NCBI RefSeq assembly: GCF_000808535.1
Contig: NZ_JWLV01000002.1
Span: 1 to 58,193, forward strand
DNA length: 58,193 bases
Direction: 5' to 3'
Source of the DNA: Vibrio sinaloensis
GTDB lineage: Bacteria > Pseudomonadota > Gammaproteobacteria > Enterobacterales > Vibrionaceae
The number at the start of each line of letters is the position of its first letter. The first letter of the stretch is position 1. Under the pieces are notes generated by a model, which was not told the origin of the DNA, searched no databases, and saw only the letters and a list, made by a program, of their open reading frames with translations. Below are positions 7,957 to 18,094 of the stretch, in pieces. A program made the position numbers and the translations under genes.

Positions 7957-10485
7957 TTGCAGGCTTACACGAAAACGTTAATTCAAAGACTTGATAACCT
8001 AAACCAGCAACGTACTGAACGTGCGCTGGCTCTTATGGATTTGCAAAGTCAGCGTGTATTCCACCTTATTCCTACCTTACTGCATTTCAATCATCCGGTT
8101 ATTCCCGGTTACTACGATGATCACGTTCCTTACGGCATTCGCCAATTTGAGTTTAATGATGTTCAGCGTCAGTTTGTTGATGACACAGAGCTGACGATAG
8201 GTCAATCATTAGCTACTAGCGAAACGCCGGCCATACTTGGTCTATACACCATGGGCAGCACATCCTCGATTGGCCAAAGCACTTCAAGTGATTTGGATAT
8301 TTGGGTTTGTGTGTCGCCGGACATGGATAAAGATGCACGAGAGTCTCTGACCAACAAATGCCTATTGATTACCGATTGGGCACAAACTCAGGGTGTCGAA
8401 GCGAATTTCTTTTTAATGGATGAGGAGCGTTTTCGTTCCAATCATTCGGAAGAGATGACGGGCGACAACTGTGGTTCATCTCAACACCTGTTGTTACTTG
8501 ATGAGTTTTATCGTAGTGCGGTGCGCCTTGCTGGTATGCGCCTACTATGGCAAATCGTTCCTCCAGAAATGGAAGAGTGTTATGACGATTACGTTCACGA
8601 TCTTTGCAACAAAGGCTACATTGACTGCTCACAGTGGATCGATTTTGGTAAATTGAATCGTATTCCCGCGGAAGAGTATTTCGGCTCTAACTTGTGGCAG
8701 TTGTACAAAAGTATCGACTCGCCTTATAAGTCGGTGCTGAAAGCCATTTTGCTTGAAGCATACTCTTGGGAATACCCGAACACTCAGCTATTAAGCCTTG
8801 ATACTAAACGTCGTTTTTTTGCTCATGAGCCCGATCTCTATGGCATGGACGCGTATTACTTAATGCTTGAGAAGGTGACCCGATACCTAGAACGTATTGG
8901 TGATGATACTCGTCTTGATTTGGTTCGCCGCTGTTTCTATCTGAAAACGCATGAGAAATTGTCTCGTGAACCAAGCGTTGGCTCGGTGGCTTGGCGTCGT
9001 GAAGCGCTGCGTGACATGGTCAACAACTGGGGATGGGATGACAGCGTCATTCGTGAGTTAGACGATCGCCGTAATTGGAAAGTTGAGCAAGTCAAAGTGG
9101 TGCATCACGCATTACTTGATGCGTTGATGCAAAGCTACCGTAATCTGATTCAATTTGCTCGACGCAATGACATCACGTCCGCGATTAGTCCTCAAGACAT
9201 CAGTATTCTGGCGCGTAAGCTGTATGCGGCATTTGAAGTTCTACCGGGTAAAATTACCTTGTTGAATCCGCAAATCTCTCCGGATTTGCACGAGCCCGAT
9301 CTGACCTTTATTGAAGTTCGTCCTGGACGCACCAATAAACAGGGCTGGTACCTGTACAAGCAGCCGCTTACCCCGCACCGCATTATTGGTCAATCTCCGC
9401 TAGAGCATAACGAATACCTCAGTAAGTTAGTCGCTTGGTCGTTCTTTAATGGCATGATTACGGAGTCGACACGTTTGCATTCTGTCGTCCGTGATGCGCA
9501 TTTAGACATCGACAAGTTCTATCAGATGGTGAGTGATTTACGTAACACGTTTTCGCTGCGTAAACGTCGCCCAACGATGCAAGCCCTAGCTAGCCCTTGT
9601 GAAATCAGTCAGCTCGCGATGTTCATCAACTTTGAAGAGGATCCAACGGCTCAGCTCGGTGGCAAATCTCTAAAGCTTGATCCAAAGAGCATGGATATTT
9701 TCAGCTTTGGACCTGAGCAAAAGTGTCTAGTAGGCAGTGTCGACTTGGTGTACCGAAACTCATGGCAAGAAGTGCGCACGCTTCACTTCAAGGGTGAAAC
9801 AGCGATGCTAGACGCGCTGAAAACCGTATTAGGCAAAATGCACCAAGATGCGTTACCGCCTGAATCGGTAGATGTGTTCTGCTACAGCAAGAACTTGCGC
9901 GGCGTGATGCGAAACATGGTTTACCAACTGCTTGCCGAGTGCATCGATTTACGTTTGAAACCGGTCGAGCAAGAGAAGCGTCGCCGTTTCAAAGCGTTGC
10001 GGATTGGGCAGCAAACCTATGGCTTGTTCTTTGAACGTCGTGGCGTGTCGGTACAAATGCTTGAAAATTCAGTCGACTTCTACCGCAGTATCTCAACGAA
10101 TAAACTGAAGGGCTCACCGCTGCTGATGCTCGATAAAGAGCAAGATCATCCGTTGCCAGAAATCGTTGATGGATTCGCCAGTGAAGGTCTCGTTCAGTTC
10201 TTCTTTGAAGATAACGAGCAAGGTTTCAATATCTATGTGTTAGATGAGTCGAATCGGGTCGAAGTTTATCACCAGTTTAGTGGCGAAAAAGATGAGATGA
10301 TTGCGAGTGTAAACGGCTTTTACACGTCGTCTCAGGATGATAGCCAGGTTGCATCTAAGTTTATTAATTTTAACTTGCCGCAGTATTATCAAATCGTTCG
10401 CCCAGAAGAGGGTGAAGCCTATATCGTGCCATATCGTAGCGATAGTGCAGGTTGTCCCAAGCCAAATAGAATTGTAAATGCGTAA
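7957..10485 (+). CDS. cyaA: class I adenylate cyclase
   Basis: An 842-residue cytosolic enzyme making cyclic AMP from ATP. The N-terminal catalytic half has the class I nucleotidyltransferase motif GSTSSIGQS at about residue 100, followed by SDLDIW with the metal-binding aspartates near 112-114. The C-terminal half is the regulatory domain that responds to the glucose PTS. Translation starts at TTG (7957) with an AAGGAC ribosome binding site 6 bases upstream; a weak TTG start is also used by enterobacterial cyaA and limits cyclase levels. Length matches the family (about 850). Confidence 0.98.
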   Translation: MQAYTKTLIQRLDNLNQQRTERALALMDLQSQRVFHLIPTLLHFNHPVIPGYYDDHVPYGIRQFEFNDVQRQFVDDTELTIGQSLATSETPAILGLYTMGSTSSIGQSTSSDLDIWVCVSPDMDKDARESLTNKCLLITDWAQTQGVEANFFLMDEERFRSNHSEEMTGDNCGSSQHLLLLDEFYRSAVRLAGMRLLWQIVPPEMEECYDDYVHDLCNKGYIDCSQWIDFGKLNRIPAEEYFGSNLWQLYKSIDSPYKSVLKAILLEAYSWEYPNTQLLSLDTKRRFFAHEPDLYGMDAYYLMLEKVTRYLERIGDDTRLDLVRRCFYLKTHEKLSREPSVGSVAWRREALRDMVNNWGWDDSVIRELDDRRNWKVEQVKVVHHALLDALMQSYRNLIQFARRNDITSAISPQDISILARKLYAAFEVLPGKITLLNPQISPDLHEPDLTFIEVRPGRTNKQGWYLYKQPLTPHRIIGQSPLEHNEYLSKLVAWSFFNGMITESTRLHSVVRDAHLDIDKFYQMVSDLRNTFSLRKRRPTMQALASPCEISQLAMFINFEEDPTAQLGGKSLKLDPKSMDIFSFGPEQKCLVGSVDLVYRNSWQEVRTLHFKGETAMLDALKTVLGKMHQDALPPESVDVFCYSKNLRGVMRNMVYQLLAECIDLRLKPVEQEKRRRFKALRIGQQTYGLFFERRGVSVQMLENSVDFYRSISTNKLKGSPLLMLDKEQDHPLPEIVDGFASEGLVQFFFEDNEQGFNIYVLDESNRVEVYHQFSGEKDEMIASVNGFYTSSQDDSQVASKFINFNLPQYYQIVRPEEGEAYIVPYRSDSAGCPKPNRIVNA

Positions 10486-10514
10486 AAAAGGCCATCATCG
10501 TGATGGCCTTTTTT
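10484..10514. terminator. bidirectional terminator between cyaA and cyaY
   Basis: Stem AAAAAAGGCCATCA / TGATGGCCTTTTTT with loop TCG; A- and T-runs on the two sides give a U-tract in both directions. Confidence 0.9.
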
Positions 10515-10529
10515 GATGTGCTGGTGGGT

Positions 10530-10844
10530 TTATTCCCACTCGATCTCTTCCGCACAGTGCTTTTCACATTCTTGCTTTACCATCGCAATCAGCTCTAAGC
10601 CTGTTTTAGAACAGATCCATTGATCATTTTGCAGAGAAAAGTGGAAGCCGCCAGACTTAGACGCCAACCAAACCTCTTTCATTGGCTCTTGGCGGTTAAT
10701 GATAATCTGACTGCGGTCTTCAAACTCGAGTGTCATCACGTTGCCAGACGTTTCATAGTCGATGTCCGCACCTGAATCATCAATCATTTCTTCGATGATT
10801 TGCATTTTTACATCCACCAACTGATGAAATTCAGTCTCGTTCAT
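10530..10844 (-). CDS. cyaY: CyaY, bacterial frataxin
   Basis: A 104-residue acidic protein of the frataxin fold. It binds iron and modulates the IscS-IscU iron-sulfur cluster machinery. Seen here: an acidic first helix (EIIEEMIDDSGADIDYE region after MNETEFHQLVD), the central EVWLASKSGGFHF strand pair, and an acidic C-terminus. Length fits E. coli CyaY (106). It is encoded opposite cyaA, the neighbourhood that gave it its name, and close to heme genes. Confidence 0.96.
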   Translation of the reverse strand: MNETEFHQLVDVKMQIIEEMIDDSGADIDYETSGNVMTLEFEDRSQIIINRQEPMKEVWLASKSGGFHFSLQNDQWICSKTGLELIAMVKQECEKHCAEEIEWE

Positions 10845-10919
10845 CCTATCTATCCTATTGCTTTTCCTGAGTGTGGTGCGATTATAGGGGGCATTGATGA
10901 AATAATCACGATAGAACCG

Positions 10920-11036
10920 ATGAAAAAATCAATCTTAGCGCTGTTTGTCGTCTCCGTACTGGGTTTGGCTGGTTGTGGCCAAACAGGTTCGTTGTACATG
11001 CCAGATGAAGCGCCTCAAAATGAACAATCTTCATAA
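10920..11036 (+). CDS. lptM: LptM (YifL) small outer-membrane lipoprotein
   Basis: A 38-residue lipoprotein: MKKSILALF signal peptide, lipobox LAGC with the acylated Cys at about residue 19, and the family hallmark GQTGSLYMP right after it. LptM stabilises the LptD-LptE lipopolysaccharide translocon by promoting correct LptD disulfides. I chose the ATG at 10920 rather than longer upstream in-frame codons because it starts a proper signal peptide. It is first in the run leading to lysA, as in other gammaproteobacteria. Confidence 0.92.
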   Translation: MKKSILALFVVSVLGLAGCGQTGSLYMPDEAPQNEQSS

Positions 11037-11074
11037 TAATGACTAAGTAATATCAGAATATAAGGGAAAGCACT

Positions 11075-12328
11075 TTGGATTACTTCAACTATCAGGATGA
11101 TGGCCAACTCTGGGCCGAGAACGTCGCATTGTCTGATTTGGCTCAGCAGTACGGAACCCCACTATACGTATACTCTCGAGCAACGCTGGAGCGCCATTGG
11201 AACGCTTTCGATAAATCGGTTGGTGACCATCCTCACCTTGTCTGTTACGCGGTGAAGGCGAACTCAAACCTAGGTGTTTTGAATGCGTTGGCGCGCATTG
11301 GGTCGGGCTTCGATATCGTCTCTGGTGGTGAGCTAGAGCGTGTGATTGCCGCAGGCGGTGATGCAAGCAAGGTGGTCTTCTCTGGGGTGGGTAAAACCGA
11401 GCAAGAGATGCAGCGCGCGCTTGAGCTGGGGATTAAGTGCTTCAACGTTGAATCTGAACCTGAACTTGAACGCTTGAATAAAGTGGCGGGACAGCTCGGT
11501 GTCAAAGCGCCTATCTCTTTGCGCATCAACCCTGATGTCGATGCCAACACGCACCCTTATATTTCTACTGGTTTACGTGACAACAAGTTTGGTATCGCGT
11601 TTGATCGCGCTCCCGCTGTATACCAATTTGCTGCGAGCTTAGAGAACCTGGATGTGAAAGGCATTGATTGCCATATCGGTTCTCAATTGACAGACATCGA
11701 ACCTTTTATCGATGCAACAGATCGCCTGCTTGCCCTTATCGATGACTTGAAAGAGCAAGGCATTGACATTAAACACCTTGATGTTGGTGGTGGGCTTGGT
11801 GTGGTGTATCGCGATGAAATGCCGCCAGAGCCATCCGACTACGCGAAAGCATTATTAAGCCGTCTTGATAACCACAAGCACCTTGAGCTTATCTTTGAAC
11901 CGGGTCGAGCGATTGCCGCGAATGCCGGTATCTTGTTGACCAAAGTTGAATTCTTAAAGCACACAGAACACAAAAACTTTGCCATCATTGATGCTGCAAT
12001 GAACGACTTGATGCGCCCTGCGTTATACCAAGCGTGGCAAGATATCGTCCCTGTCGCTCCTCGAGAAGGGGAAGCAAAAGAATACGACTTGGTCGGGCCA
12101 ATTTGTGAAACTGGTGACTTCTTAGGTAAAGACCGTCGCTTAGTTTTAGAGGAAAATGACTTACTGGCTGTGCGCTCTGCTGGCGCTTATGGCTTCGTGA
12201 TGTCTTCAAACTACAACACTCGCGTGCGTGCTGCTGAAGTGATGGTTGATGGCGATCAATCTCATCTTGTGCGTCAACGTGAACAGCTGTCCAGTCTATG
12301 GGCACTAGAAAACATTCTTCCGGAGTAA
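11075..12328 (+). CDS. lysA: diaminopimelate decarboxylase
   Basis: A 417-residue PLP enzyme (fold III) that decarboxylates meso-diaminopimelate to lysine, the last step of lysine synthesis. The PLP lysine is in CYAVKANSN (Lys61); phosphate-binding glycines are in [13 protein letters not shown] and the [10 protein letters not shown] motif with the catalytic Cys of the partner subunit follow. The start is TTG at 11075 with an AAGGGA site upstream. It lies 38 bp after lptM and 10 bp before dapF, which makes lysA's substrate. Confidence 0.97.
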   Translation: MDYFNYQDDGQLWAENVALSDLAQQYGTPLYVYSRATLERHWNAFDKSVGDHPHLVCYAVKANSNLGVLNALARIGSGFDIVSGGELERVIAAGGDASKVVFSGVGKTEQEMQRALELGIKCFNVESEPELERLNKVAGQLGVKAPISLRINPDVDANTHPYISTGLRDNKFGIAFDRAPAVYQFAASLENLDVKGIDCHIGSQLTDIEPFIDATDRLLALIDDLKEQGIDIKHLDVGGGLGVVYRDEMPPEPSDYAKALLSRLDNHKHLELIFEPGRAIAANAGILLTKVEFLKHTEHKNFAIIDAAMNDLMRPALYQAWQDIVPVAPREGEAKEYDLVGPICETGDFLGKDRRLVLEENDLLAVRSAGAYGFVMSSNYNTRVRAAEVMVDGDQSHLVRQREQLSSLWALENILPE

Positions 12329-12338
12329 TTGGACCTGT

Positions 12339-13169
12339 ATGCATTTCCATTTTTCTAAAATGCATGGTTTGGGTAACGACTTTATGGTCGTGGATTGCAT
12401 TACCCAAAACATTTTTTTCTCGCCTGATCTGATCCGCCGTTTGGCGGATCGTCATACAGGGGTTGGCTTTGACCAACTGCTGGTGGTTGAAGCGCCTTAT
12501 GATCCTGAAACCGACTTCCACTACCGGATTTTTAATGCCGATGGCAGTGAAGTAGAACAGTGTGGTAACGGCGCCCGCTGCTTTGCCCGTTTTGTCCGAA
12601 TGAAAGGATTGACGAACAAATACAGCATTAGCGTGAGCACAAAGAAAGGCAAAATGGTGCTCAATATTGAAGAGGATGACCAAGTCACCGTCAATATGGG
12701 TGTGCCTGAGTTTGAACCAAACAAGATCCCATTCAAAGCCAAACAAACGGAAAAAACCTACATTTTACGTGCCGAAGACAAAACGCTTTTCTGTGGCGCA
12801 GTGAGTATGGGTAATCCGCATGTGGTGACCGTGGTGGATGATGTTGCCACCGCCGATGTGGAAACCTTAGGACCACTGCTTGAGTCTCACGAGCGTTTTC
12901 CTGAGCGGGTCAATGCTGGCTTTATGCAGGTGATTAGCCGCAACGAAGTGAACCTGCGTGTTTACGAACGCGGTGCGGGTGAAACACAAGCGTGCGGCAG
13001 TGGTGCGTGTGGCGCCGTCGCAGTCGGTGTTGTTCAAGGTTTGCTGGATGAACATGTCACCGTGCATTTACCAGGTGGCGACTTAAAGATCAGTTGGAAA
13101 GGGCCGGGTAAACCTCTGTTTATGACAGGACCTGCAACTCATGTTTTTGATGGGCAGTTGAGCTGCTAA
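12339..13169 (+). CDS. dapF: diaminopimelate epimerase
   Basis: A 276-residue PLP-independent epimerase converting LL- to meso-diaminopimelate, used for both lysine and peptidoglycan. Both catalytic cysteines are present: Cys75 in [13 protein letters not shown] and Cys219 in ACGSGACGA. The N-terminal [11 protein letters not shown] motif marks the start. A 253-codon open frame on the opposite strand here is only an antisense shadow. Confidence 0.98.
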   Translation: MHFHFSKMHGLGNDFMVVDCITQNIFFSPDLIRRLADRHTGVGFDQLLVVEAPYDPETDFHYRIFNADGSEVEQCGNGARCFARFVRMKGLTNKYSISVSTKKGKMVLNIEEDDQVTVNMGVPEFEPNKIPFKAKQTEKTYILRAEDKTLFCGAVSMGNPHVVTVVDDVATADVETLGPLLESHERFPERVNAGFMQVISRNEVNLRVYERGAGETQACGSGACGAVAVGVVQGLLDEHVTVHLPGGDLKISWKGPGKPLFMTGPATHVFDGQLSC

Positions 13170-13191
13170 TTCACACAATCAAGGAATCAAC

Positions 13192-13896
13192 GTGTCTCAA
13201 ATTGAAGCGGATGCTCTGACGGAAGAAGTCATTGCAGAATACTTACGTGACAACCCCGATTTTTTTCTGAGTCGTCGTGAGCTAGTGGACCGCCTTGCGC
13301 TACCCCATCAAGAGCAAGGAACGGTGTCGCTTGTGCATGTACAATTGAACCGTCAGCGTCAACGTATTGAAGAGCTCGAAGAGGACATCACTTCGCTGAT
13401 GTCGCTTGCTAAAAGTAACGATCAAACCTTCCACGAGTTTATGGCTCTGCAGGAGCAAATCCTAAAATGCGATTCGTTGTTGTCAGTCGTTAAAGCGATT
13501 GAAGAGATGGCAAAGTCTTTAGGTTTGGTCGCGTATGTGCGTCTACTGGAGTCTGAATCAAGCTATTACTCATTGGCGAAAGAGTCCTACCTGCGTTTTG
13601 CTACCAACCATTTGAATGGCAAAGAGGCTTACTTGGGGCGCATGCGCAAAGCGGATCGAGAGCTCCTATTTGGTGACAACCATCGCGCACCAGAGATGGG
13701 CTCTTATGTCGTGCTACCATTAAAGAGAAAGTCGTTACAGGGCGTATTGGCGTTTTCCAGTACCGATGGTGGGCACTTCCAACCGCATATGGATACTCTT
13801 TTCTTACGCCATTTAGCGTTGGTGCTTTCTCATTTAATTGAGTCTCTTCCATGGCAATGTGAACAAGATGAGCGAATCAGCAACACCTCTTCCTAA
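13192..13896 (+). CDS. DUF484 family protein (YigA-like)
   Basis: A 234-residue soluble protein with an N-terminal helical region (VIAEYLRDNPDFF motif, coiled-coil QRQRIEELEEDITSLM around 60-80) and a GAF-like C-terminal domain. This is the DUF484 protein always found between dapF and xerC. Its function is unknown; a regulatory role near XerC has been supposed from position only. GTG start at 13192 with an AAGGA site. It overlaps xerC by 29 bp. Confidence 0.92.
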   Translation: MSQIEADALTEEVIAEYLRDNPDFFLSRRELVDRLALPHQEQGTVSLVHVQLNRQRQRIEELEEDITSLMSLAKSNDQTFHEFMALQEQILKCDSLLSVVKAIEEMAKSLGLVAYVRLLESESSYYSLAKESYLRFATNHLNGKEAYLGRMRKADRELLFGDNHRAPEMGSYVVLPLKRKSLQGVLAFSSTDGGHFQPHMDTLFLRHLALVLSHLIESLPWQCEQDERISNTSS

Positions 13897-14800
13897 TGGT
13901 CTACAAAAACCCCTTGAACGCTTCTACGAATATCTACGAAGTGAGAAGGGGTTAAGTCTCCACACTCAACGCAACTACAAGCAGCAACTTGAAACCATGG
14001 CGCAGCACCTCGTCCAACTTGGTCTGAAAGATTGGTCTCAAGTTGACTCTGCGTGGGTAAGACAGTTGGCGAGTAAAGGCATGCGTGATGGCATGAAGGC
14101 GAGCAGCTTAGCGACTCGACTCTCTTCTTTACGCAGTTTTTTCGATTTTCTTATTTTGCGTGGAGAGATGAGCGCGAATCCCGCCAAAGGCGTGTCTGCT
14201 CCGCGCAAGAAGCGCCCATTGCCGAAAAACCTCGATGTCGATGAGGTTGGGCAACTTCTCGAAGTAAACGAAGACGATCCGTTGTCGATTCGCGATCGCG
14301 CCATGATGGAAATGATGTATGGAGCAGGCCTTCGTCTGGCGGAGCTCGTGAGCATCAATGTGAAAGACGTCAGTTTTTTCTCCGGTGAAATTCGTGTCGT
14401 TGGTAAGGGCGACAAAGAACGTAAAGTGCCTTTTTCTGGCATGGCGTCTGAGTGGGTCGGCAAGTGGATGAAAGTGCGTGGAACCTTGGCCAAATCCGAT
14501 GAGCCCGCGCTTTTTGTGTCTAAACTCGGTGTGCGTATTTCTCATCGTAATGTGCAAAAGCGGATGGCAGAGTGGGGACAAAAGCAGGCAGTCGCCAGTC
14601 ACATCAGTCCACATAAACTGCGCCACTCTTTCGCAACCCATGTTTTGGAGTCGAGCAACAACCTGAGGGCCGTCCAAGAGCTTTTAGGACATGAGAATAT
14701 CTCGACTACGCAAATCTATACCCACCTAGACTTTCAACATCTAGCAGAAGTGTACGATCAAGCCCATCCACGAGCGAAAAAACGGAGCAACAAGGAATGA
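13868..14800 (+). CDS. xerC: tyrosine recombinase XerC
   Basis: A 310-residue site-specific recombinase that, with XerD, resolves chromosome dimers at dif under FtsK control; in vibrios it also serves phage and plasmid integration at dif. The N-terminal SAM-like core-binding domain (about 10-100) is followed by the catalytic domain with GAGLRLAELV (Arg I), the beta-hairpin Lys in VVGKGDKERKVP, HKLRHSFATH (His, Arg II), LLGHENISTTQIYTH (His and the Tyr nucleophile). I chose ATG 13868 over the longer frame from 13838 because it matches the family's usual length (about 300). Confidence 0.97.
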   Translation: MSESATPLPNGLQKPLERFYEYLRSEKGLSLHTQRNYKQQLETMAQHLVQLGLKDWSQVDSAWVRQLASKGMRDGMKASSLATRLSSLRSFFDFLILRGEMSANPAKGVSAPRKKRPLPKNLDVDEVGQLLEVNEDDPLSIRDRAMMEMMYGAGLRLAELVSINVKDVSFFSGEIRVVGKGDKERKVPFSGMASEWVGKWMKVRGTLAKSDEPALFVSKLGVRISHRNVQKRMAEWGQKQAVASHISPHKLRHSFATHVLESSNNLRAVQELLGHENISTTQIYTHLDFQHLAEVYDQAHPRAKKRSNKE

Positions 14801-15519
14801 TTTTTTATCGCCAACTTGGCCCGATTCAGGCAATGACGTTTGATTTGGATGATACCTTGTACGACAACCGTCCGGTCATTCGTCAGGTGGAAGCCAAAGC
14901 GATGGCGTGGCTGCATCAGCATCATCCTATCTCTGCGACACGTTCTTCTGATTGGTGGCGAGCGATAAAGCGTCAGGTGCTCAGCGACGATGCTTGGCTC
15001 AAAAATGATGTAACGGCTTGGCGATATCAACAGATCCTGACCGGACTGATGGAACTGGGTTACAGCCAAGCGCAAGCAGATTTAGCTGCCAGTGAACTGA
15101 TTGAGCGAGTGCTGGAATTTCGCAGTGATTTTACCGTTCCAGATGAATCACATCAGGTGCTGGCTCAGCTCGCGTCAGTGATGCCGCTGGTGGCTATCAC
15201 GAATGGCAATGTGGATGTCGATAAGATTGGCTTAGCGGGGTACTTTTCGTTAATTCTAAAGGCGGGTCCCGATGGCTATGCGAAACCGCACCCGCAACTT
15301 TTTGACAAAGCGGTGCAATTTTTAGATTTGCCTCGCGTTTCGATATTGCATGTTGGCGACCATGTTGTTACGGATGTTTTGGGCGCTAAAAACAGTGGAT
15401 TATCCGCTTGTTGGTTCAATGACCAGTTTCAATCCATCTACGACCAGCCTAGAGCAACAACTTTGCCCGATGTCGAGGTGAAACGATTGCAAGACTTACT
15501 ACTTTTGAGTGAGATTTAG
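14797..15519 (+). CDS. yigB: HAD-family phosphatase YigB (FMN/5-amino-6-ribitylaminouracil phosphatase type)
   Basis: A 240-residue HAD hydrolase. Motif I is TFDLDDTLYDN with the nucleophile and acid-base aspartates, motif II is AITNGN, motif III the Lys of YAKPHP, and motif IV HVGDHVVTDVLGA. The alpha-helical cap sits between I and II. E. coli YigB, in the same position after xerC, dephosphorylates FMN and a riboflavin precursor. The start overlaps the xerC stop (ATGA), so the two are translationally coupled. Confidence 0.92.
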   Translation: MIFYRQLGPIQAMTFDLDDTLYDNRPVIRQVEAKAMAWLHQHHPISATRSSDWWRAIKRQVLSDDAWLKNDVTAWRYQQILTGLMELGYSQAQADLAASELIERVLEFRSDFTVPDESHQVLAQLASVMPLVAITNGNVDVDKIGLAGYFSLILKAGPDGYAKPHPQLFDKAVQFLDLPRVSILHVGDHVVTDVLGAKNSGLSACWFNDQFQSIYDQPRATTLPDVEVKRLQDLLLLSEI

Positions 15520-15616
15520 GCACATTCTTACAAAATAATCGCTTTTCATCTGCCGAGACATAGATTAGGTTATATTCAGAAGAGATCTCATTATATCAAC
15601 GTCTTAGGCTTATAGA

Positions 15617-18094
15617 ATGCGCACTTACTCCGCGCTGGTTTTTGACAACCAGCAATTGATGACGTTTATCAATCAACTGCCCAAAGGATTAGGTAGTTCG
15701 AATTTAGTACAAATATTGTCGACTCAACCAGCGACGATCGCGTCTCGATATGCGGCTTATATCAAGCAAGTTCTCCCTGACAGCGAAGTGATTGGGCATA
15801 GCACTCGGCATGTGGTGTATGAGAGTCAAATTCATCATGGTGGGACGTTGATTTGTGTCGCCCAATTTGAACACACGCAATTCTCTTCTTTTTCTCTAGA
15901 TCTGAATGATGACCCAGAGCAAGATGCCTGCACGGTCATTGAGCAGTTGGCGATTAATCAGAAGTCCAAAGCGATCATTAGCTTCTCTCACGTTACCAAC
16001 AGTTGGGACTACAACCTGTACCAAGCGTTAGGTAAGCGATGCGATGTACCAATCTGTGGTGGATTGGCCGCATCGGTGAATGGACGCAAAGAGTGGCTGC
16101 TGCATGGTGTGAAAACGTATCATAAAGGGGCGGTGTTTGTTGCCCTACACAGTGAGGTTCTGCAAATTTGGCGCAATGCGTTTTCGGAGTGGAATACCAT
16201 TGGTAGCCCTTTATGCGCGACCAGTGTTTCAGGCTCAATCTTACACACGATCAATCACAAACCAGCGCATGAGGTTTATCGTGATCGCTTAGCGGACGGT
16301 CGAGAGTTGAGTTTGGAGCAGATGCTGAGCTTTCCTCTGCAACTGACGAATCAACAAATCTGTATTCCTACGGCCATTTACCCAGACGGCAGCATTGAGT
16401 TCGATAAGCCGATTGAACTCGGCGATGAGCTGCAATTGTGTTACAACCACCCCTCACTGACATTGGAGCAAGTTGGGCACGATGTTCGCAACTTAGCTCA
16501 GTTTAATCCGCAAGCCATTTTTATCTATAACTGCGAATCTCGGCTCGAATTCATCGAAGGGATGAGTGAAATCAAACCCTTCGATAAGTTTGAATCTTGT
16601 AACGGCTCTTATTGTATGGGCGAGCTTTTCAGAGAGAAACATCAAGATGTGTTGCACCATAGCATGACTTATCTTGCCCTTAGTGAAGACTCTCGCCGAC
16701 CGCCTCTAGACCTTTCAGAACAAACCGAATCGTACCCTATCTCTCCGCTTTTCCACTTAATTCGTTACTCCATTGAGGAGTTGGATGAGGTGCGTCTTGA
16801 GATGGAACGCAAGCTCGCCGCGCAAACCGAAAAACTCATCAACAGTTATCGCTTGGACAAACGAACCGGATTGAAAAACCGAGTGGCCTTGCAAGAAGCG
16901 CTGAAAGTGGTGGCGCCTGATGAGCATGTGATCACGCTTAAGCTGTCAAATTTTCACCAAGTGAACGAGAAGTATGGCTATCAAGTTGCCGATGAACTCA
17001 TCAGTGATTTGAGTGACCACTTTGTTGACCGTTTGTCGAGCCGTCACGGCTCTGAGATGGTGAAGAGTCTTTACTACATTGGCACTGCGGAATGGGCGAT
17101 CGTCTTTCACTCTCAGCAACCGAGCGATTTGATCAAACAGGAGTTCTCTCAGTTTGCTGATCAGATAGAGCACATCAACTTTGAGCCATATGGTTTACCT
17201 GATGTTGACTACTTATCTGTTTCGATTATCGGTGGGATTGCGAGTGTGGCGGATTTTCCTGATGTAACGGGGGATGAGCTTCTACTCAAAGCGATTGATG
17301 CTAGGCGCCGTGGCAAAGAGCGCAACACCCACTTTATGAACGCGCGCGATTGCGGCACGACGATGGAAGAGCACCAAGACCGATTAGGCTTAATGGGCAG
17401 TGTCAGTCGAGCGATTCTCAATCAGCGGATTATTACTTATAGCCAACCAATCTTTGCTGCTTACAGTCGCGAGCAAATTTCCCAAGAATGTTTGGTGCGC
17501 ATTGAAGACGATGGAGAGATCATTTCCCCAGGACGTTTTTTACCGATCATCGAAGGGACGCATCTGTACACGCGCTTGAGCCGATACATGATGACTTCAA
17601 CGTTAGATTTTATGGCGGATAAACAGGAGTCATTTTCCATCAACTTATCGCCACAAGATATGTTGAGCGATCGAACGCTCTCGATATTGGAACAAGCGGT
17701 GAGAAAGCTCAATGATCCAAGCCGACTAGGGATAGAAGTGCTTGAGTCAGAGCAAATCAAAGACTTTGCGCGGATGGCTGAAGTGTGTGGTCACTTCAAG
17801 AAAATGGGCGTGCGTATCTTGGTCGATGATTTTGGCTCGGGCTACTCCAATATCGATGAAATCATTCGTCTAGAGCCCGATGTGATTAAGCTCGATGGCA
17901 GCTTGATTAAGACCATTGATGTCGACAACAAGCAGCGCCAAATCACGGGGCAGTTGGTGCAGTTATGCCAAGTACTGAATGCCAAAACAGTGGCGGAATT
18001 TGTTCATAACCCGAAAGTGTGCCAAATCGCCGAAGACTTAGGTGTCGACTACCTCCAAGGCTTCCACTTGGCTGAGCCGACACGCTTATTCTAA
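15617..18094 (+). CDS. FIST sensor - degenerate GGDEF - EAL protein (probable c-di-GMP phosphodiesterase)
   Basis: An 825-residue cytosolic signalling protein without membrane segments. Residues about 30-370 form the FIST N and C sensory domains (thought to bind small ligands such as amino acids). After a linker coiled-coil comes a GGDEF-like domain that keeps the TGLKNR motif but has GTAEW (about 489) where GGDEF should be, so it cannot be an active diguanylate cyclase. The EAL domain looks intact: ECLVR (about 624), INLSP, EVLESE, DDFGSGYS, IKLDGS, TVAEFV and QGFHLAEP. It is therefore likely a ligand-controlled c-di-GMP phosphodiesterase. It is monocistronic, convergent with the DTW gene, with stop codons overlapping by 4 bp. 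Confidence 0.9.
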   Translation: MRTYSALVFDNQQLMTFINQLPKGLGSSNLVQILSTQPATIASRYAAYIKQVLPDSEVIGHSTRHVVYESQIHHGGTLICVAQFEHTQFSSFSLDLNDDPEQDACTVIEQLAINQKSKAIISFSHVTNSWDYNLYQALGKRCDVPICGGLAASVNGRKEWLLHGVKTYHKGAVFVALHSEVLQIWRNAFSEWNTIGSPLCATSVSGSILHTINHKPAHEVYRDRLADGRELSLEQMLSFPLQLTNQQICIPTAIYPDGSIEFDKPIELGDELQLCYNHPSLTLEQVGHDVRNLAQFNPQAIFIYNCESRLEFIEGMSEIKPFDKFESCNGSYCMGELFREKHQDVLHHSMTYLALSEDSRRPPLDLSEQTESYPISPLFHLIRYSIEELDEVRLEMERKLAAQTEKLINSYRLDKRTGLKNRVALQEALKVVAPDEHVITLKLSNFHQVNEKYGYQVADELISDLSDHFVDRLSSRHGSEMVKSLYYIGTAEWAIVFHSQQPSDLIKQEFSQFADQIEHINFEPYGLPDVDYLSVSIIGGIASVADFPDVTGDELLLKAIDARRRGKERNTHFMNARDCGTTMEEHQDRLGLMGSVSRAILNQRIITYSQPIFAAYSREQISQECLVRIEDDGEIISPGRFLPIIEGTHLYTRLSRYMMTSTLDFMADKQESFSINLSPQDMLSDRTLSILEQAVRKLNDPSRLGIEVLESEQIKDFARMAEVCGHFKKMGVRILVDDFGSGYSNIDEIIRLEPDVIKLDGSLIKTIDVDNKQRQITGQLVQLCQVLNAKTVAEFVHNPKVCQIAEDLGVDYLQGFHLAEPTRLF

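Noticed and set aside
11985..12746. 253-codon minus-strand frame across lysA and dapF
   Set aside because: Both plus-strand genes are unmistakable, with all catalytic motifs; the long antisense frame is a codon-usage side effect.
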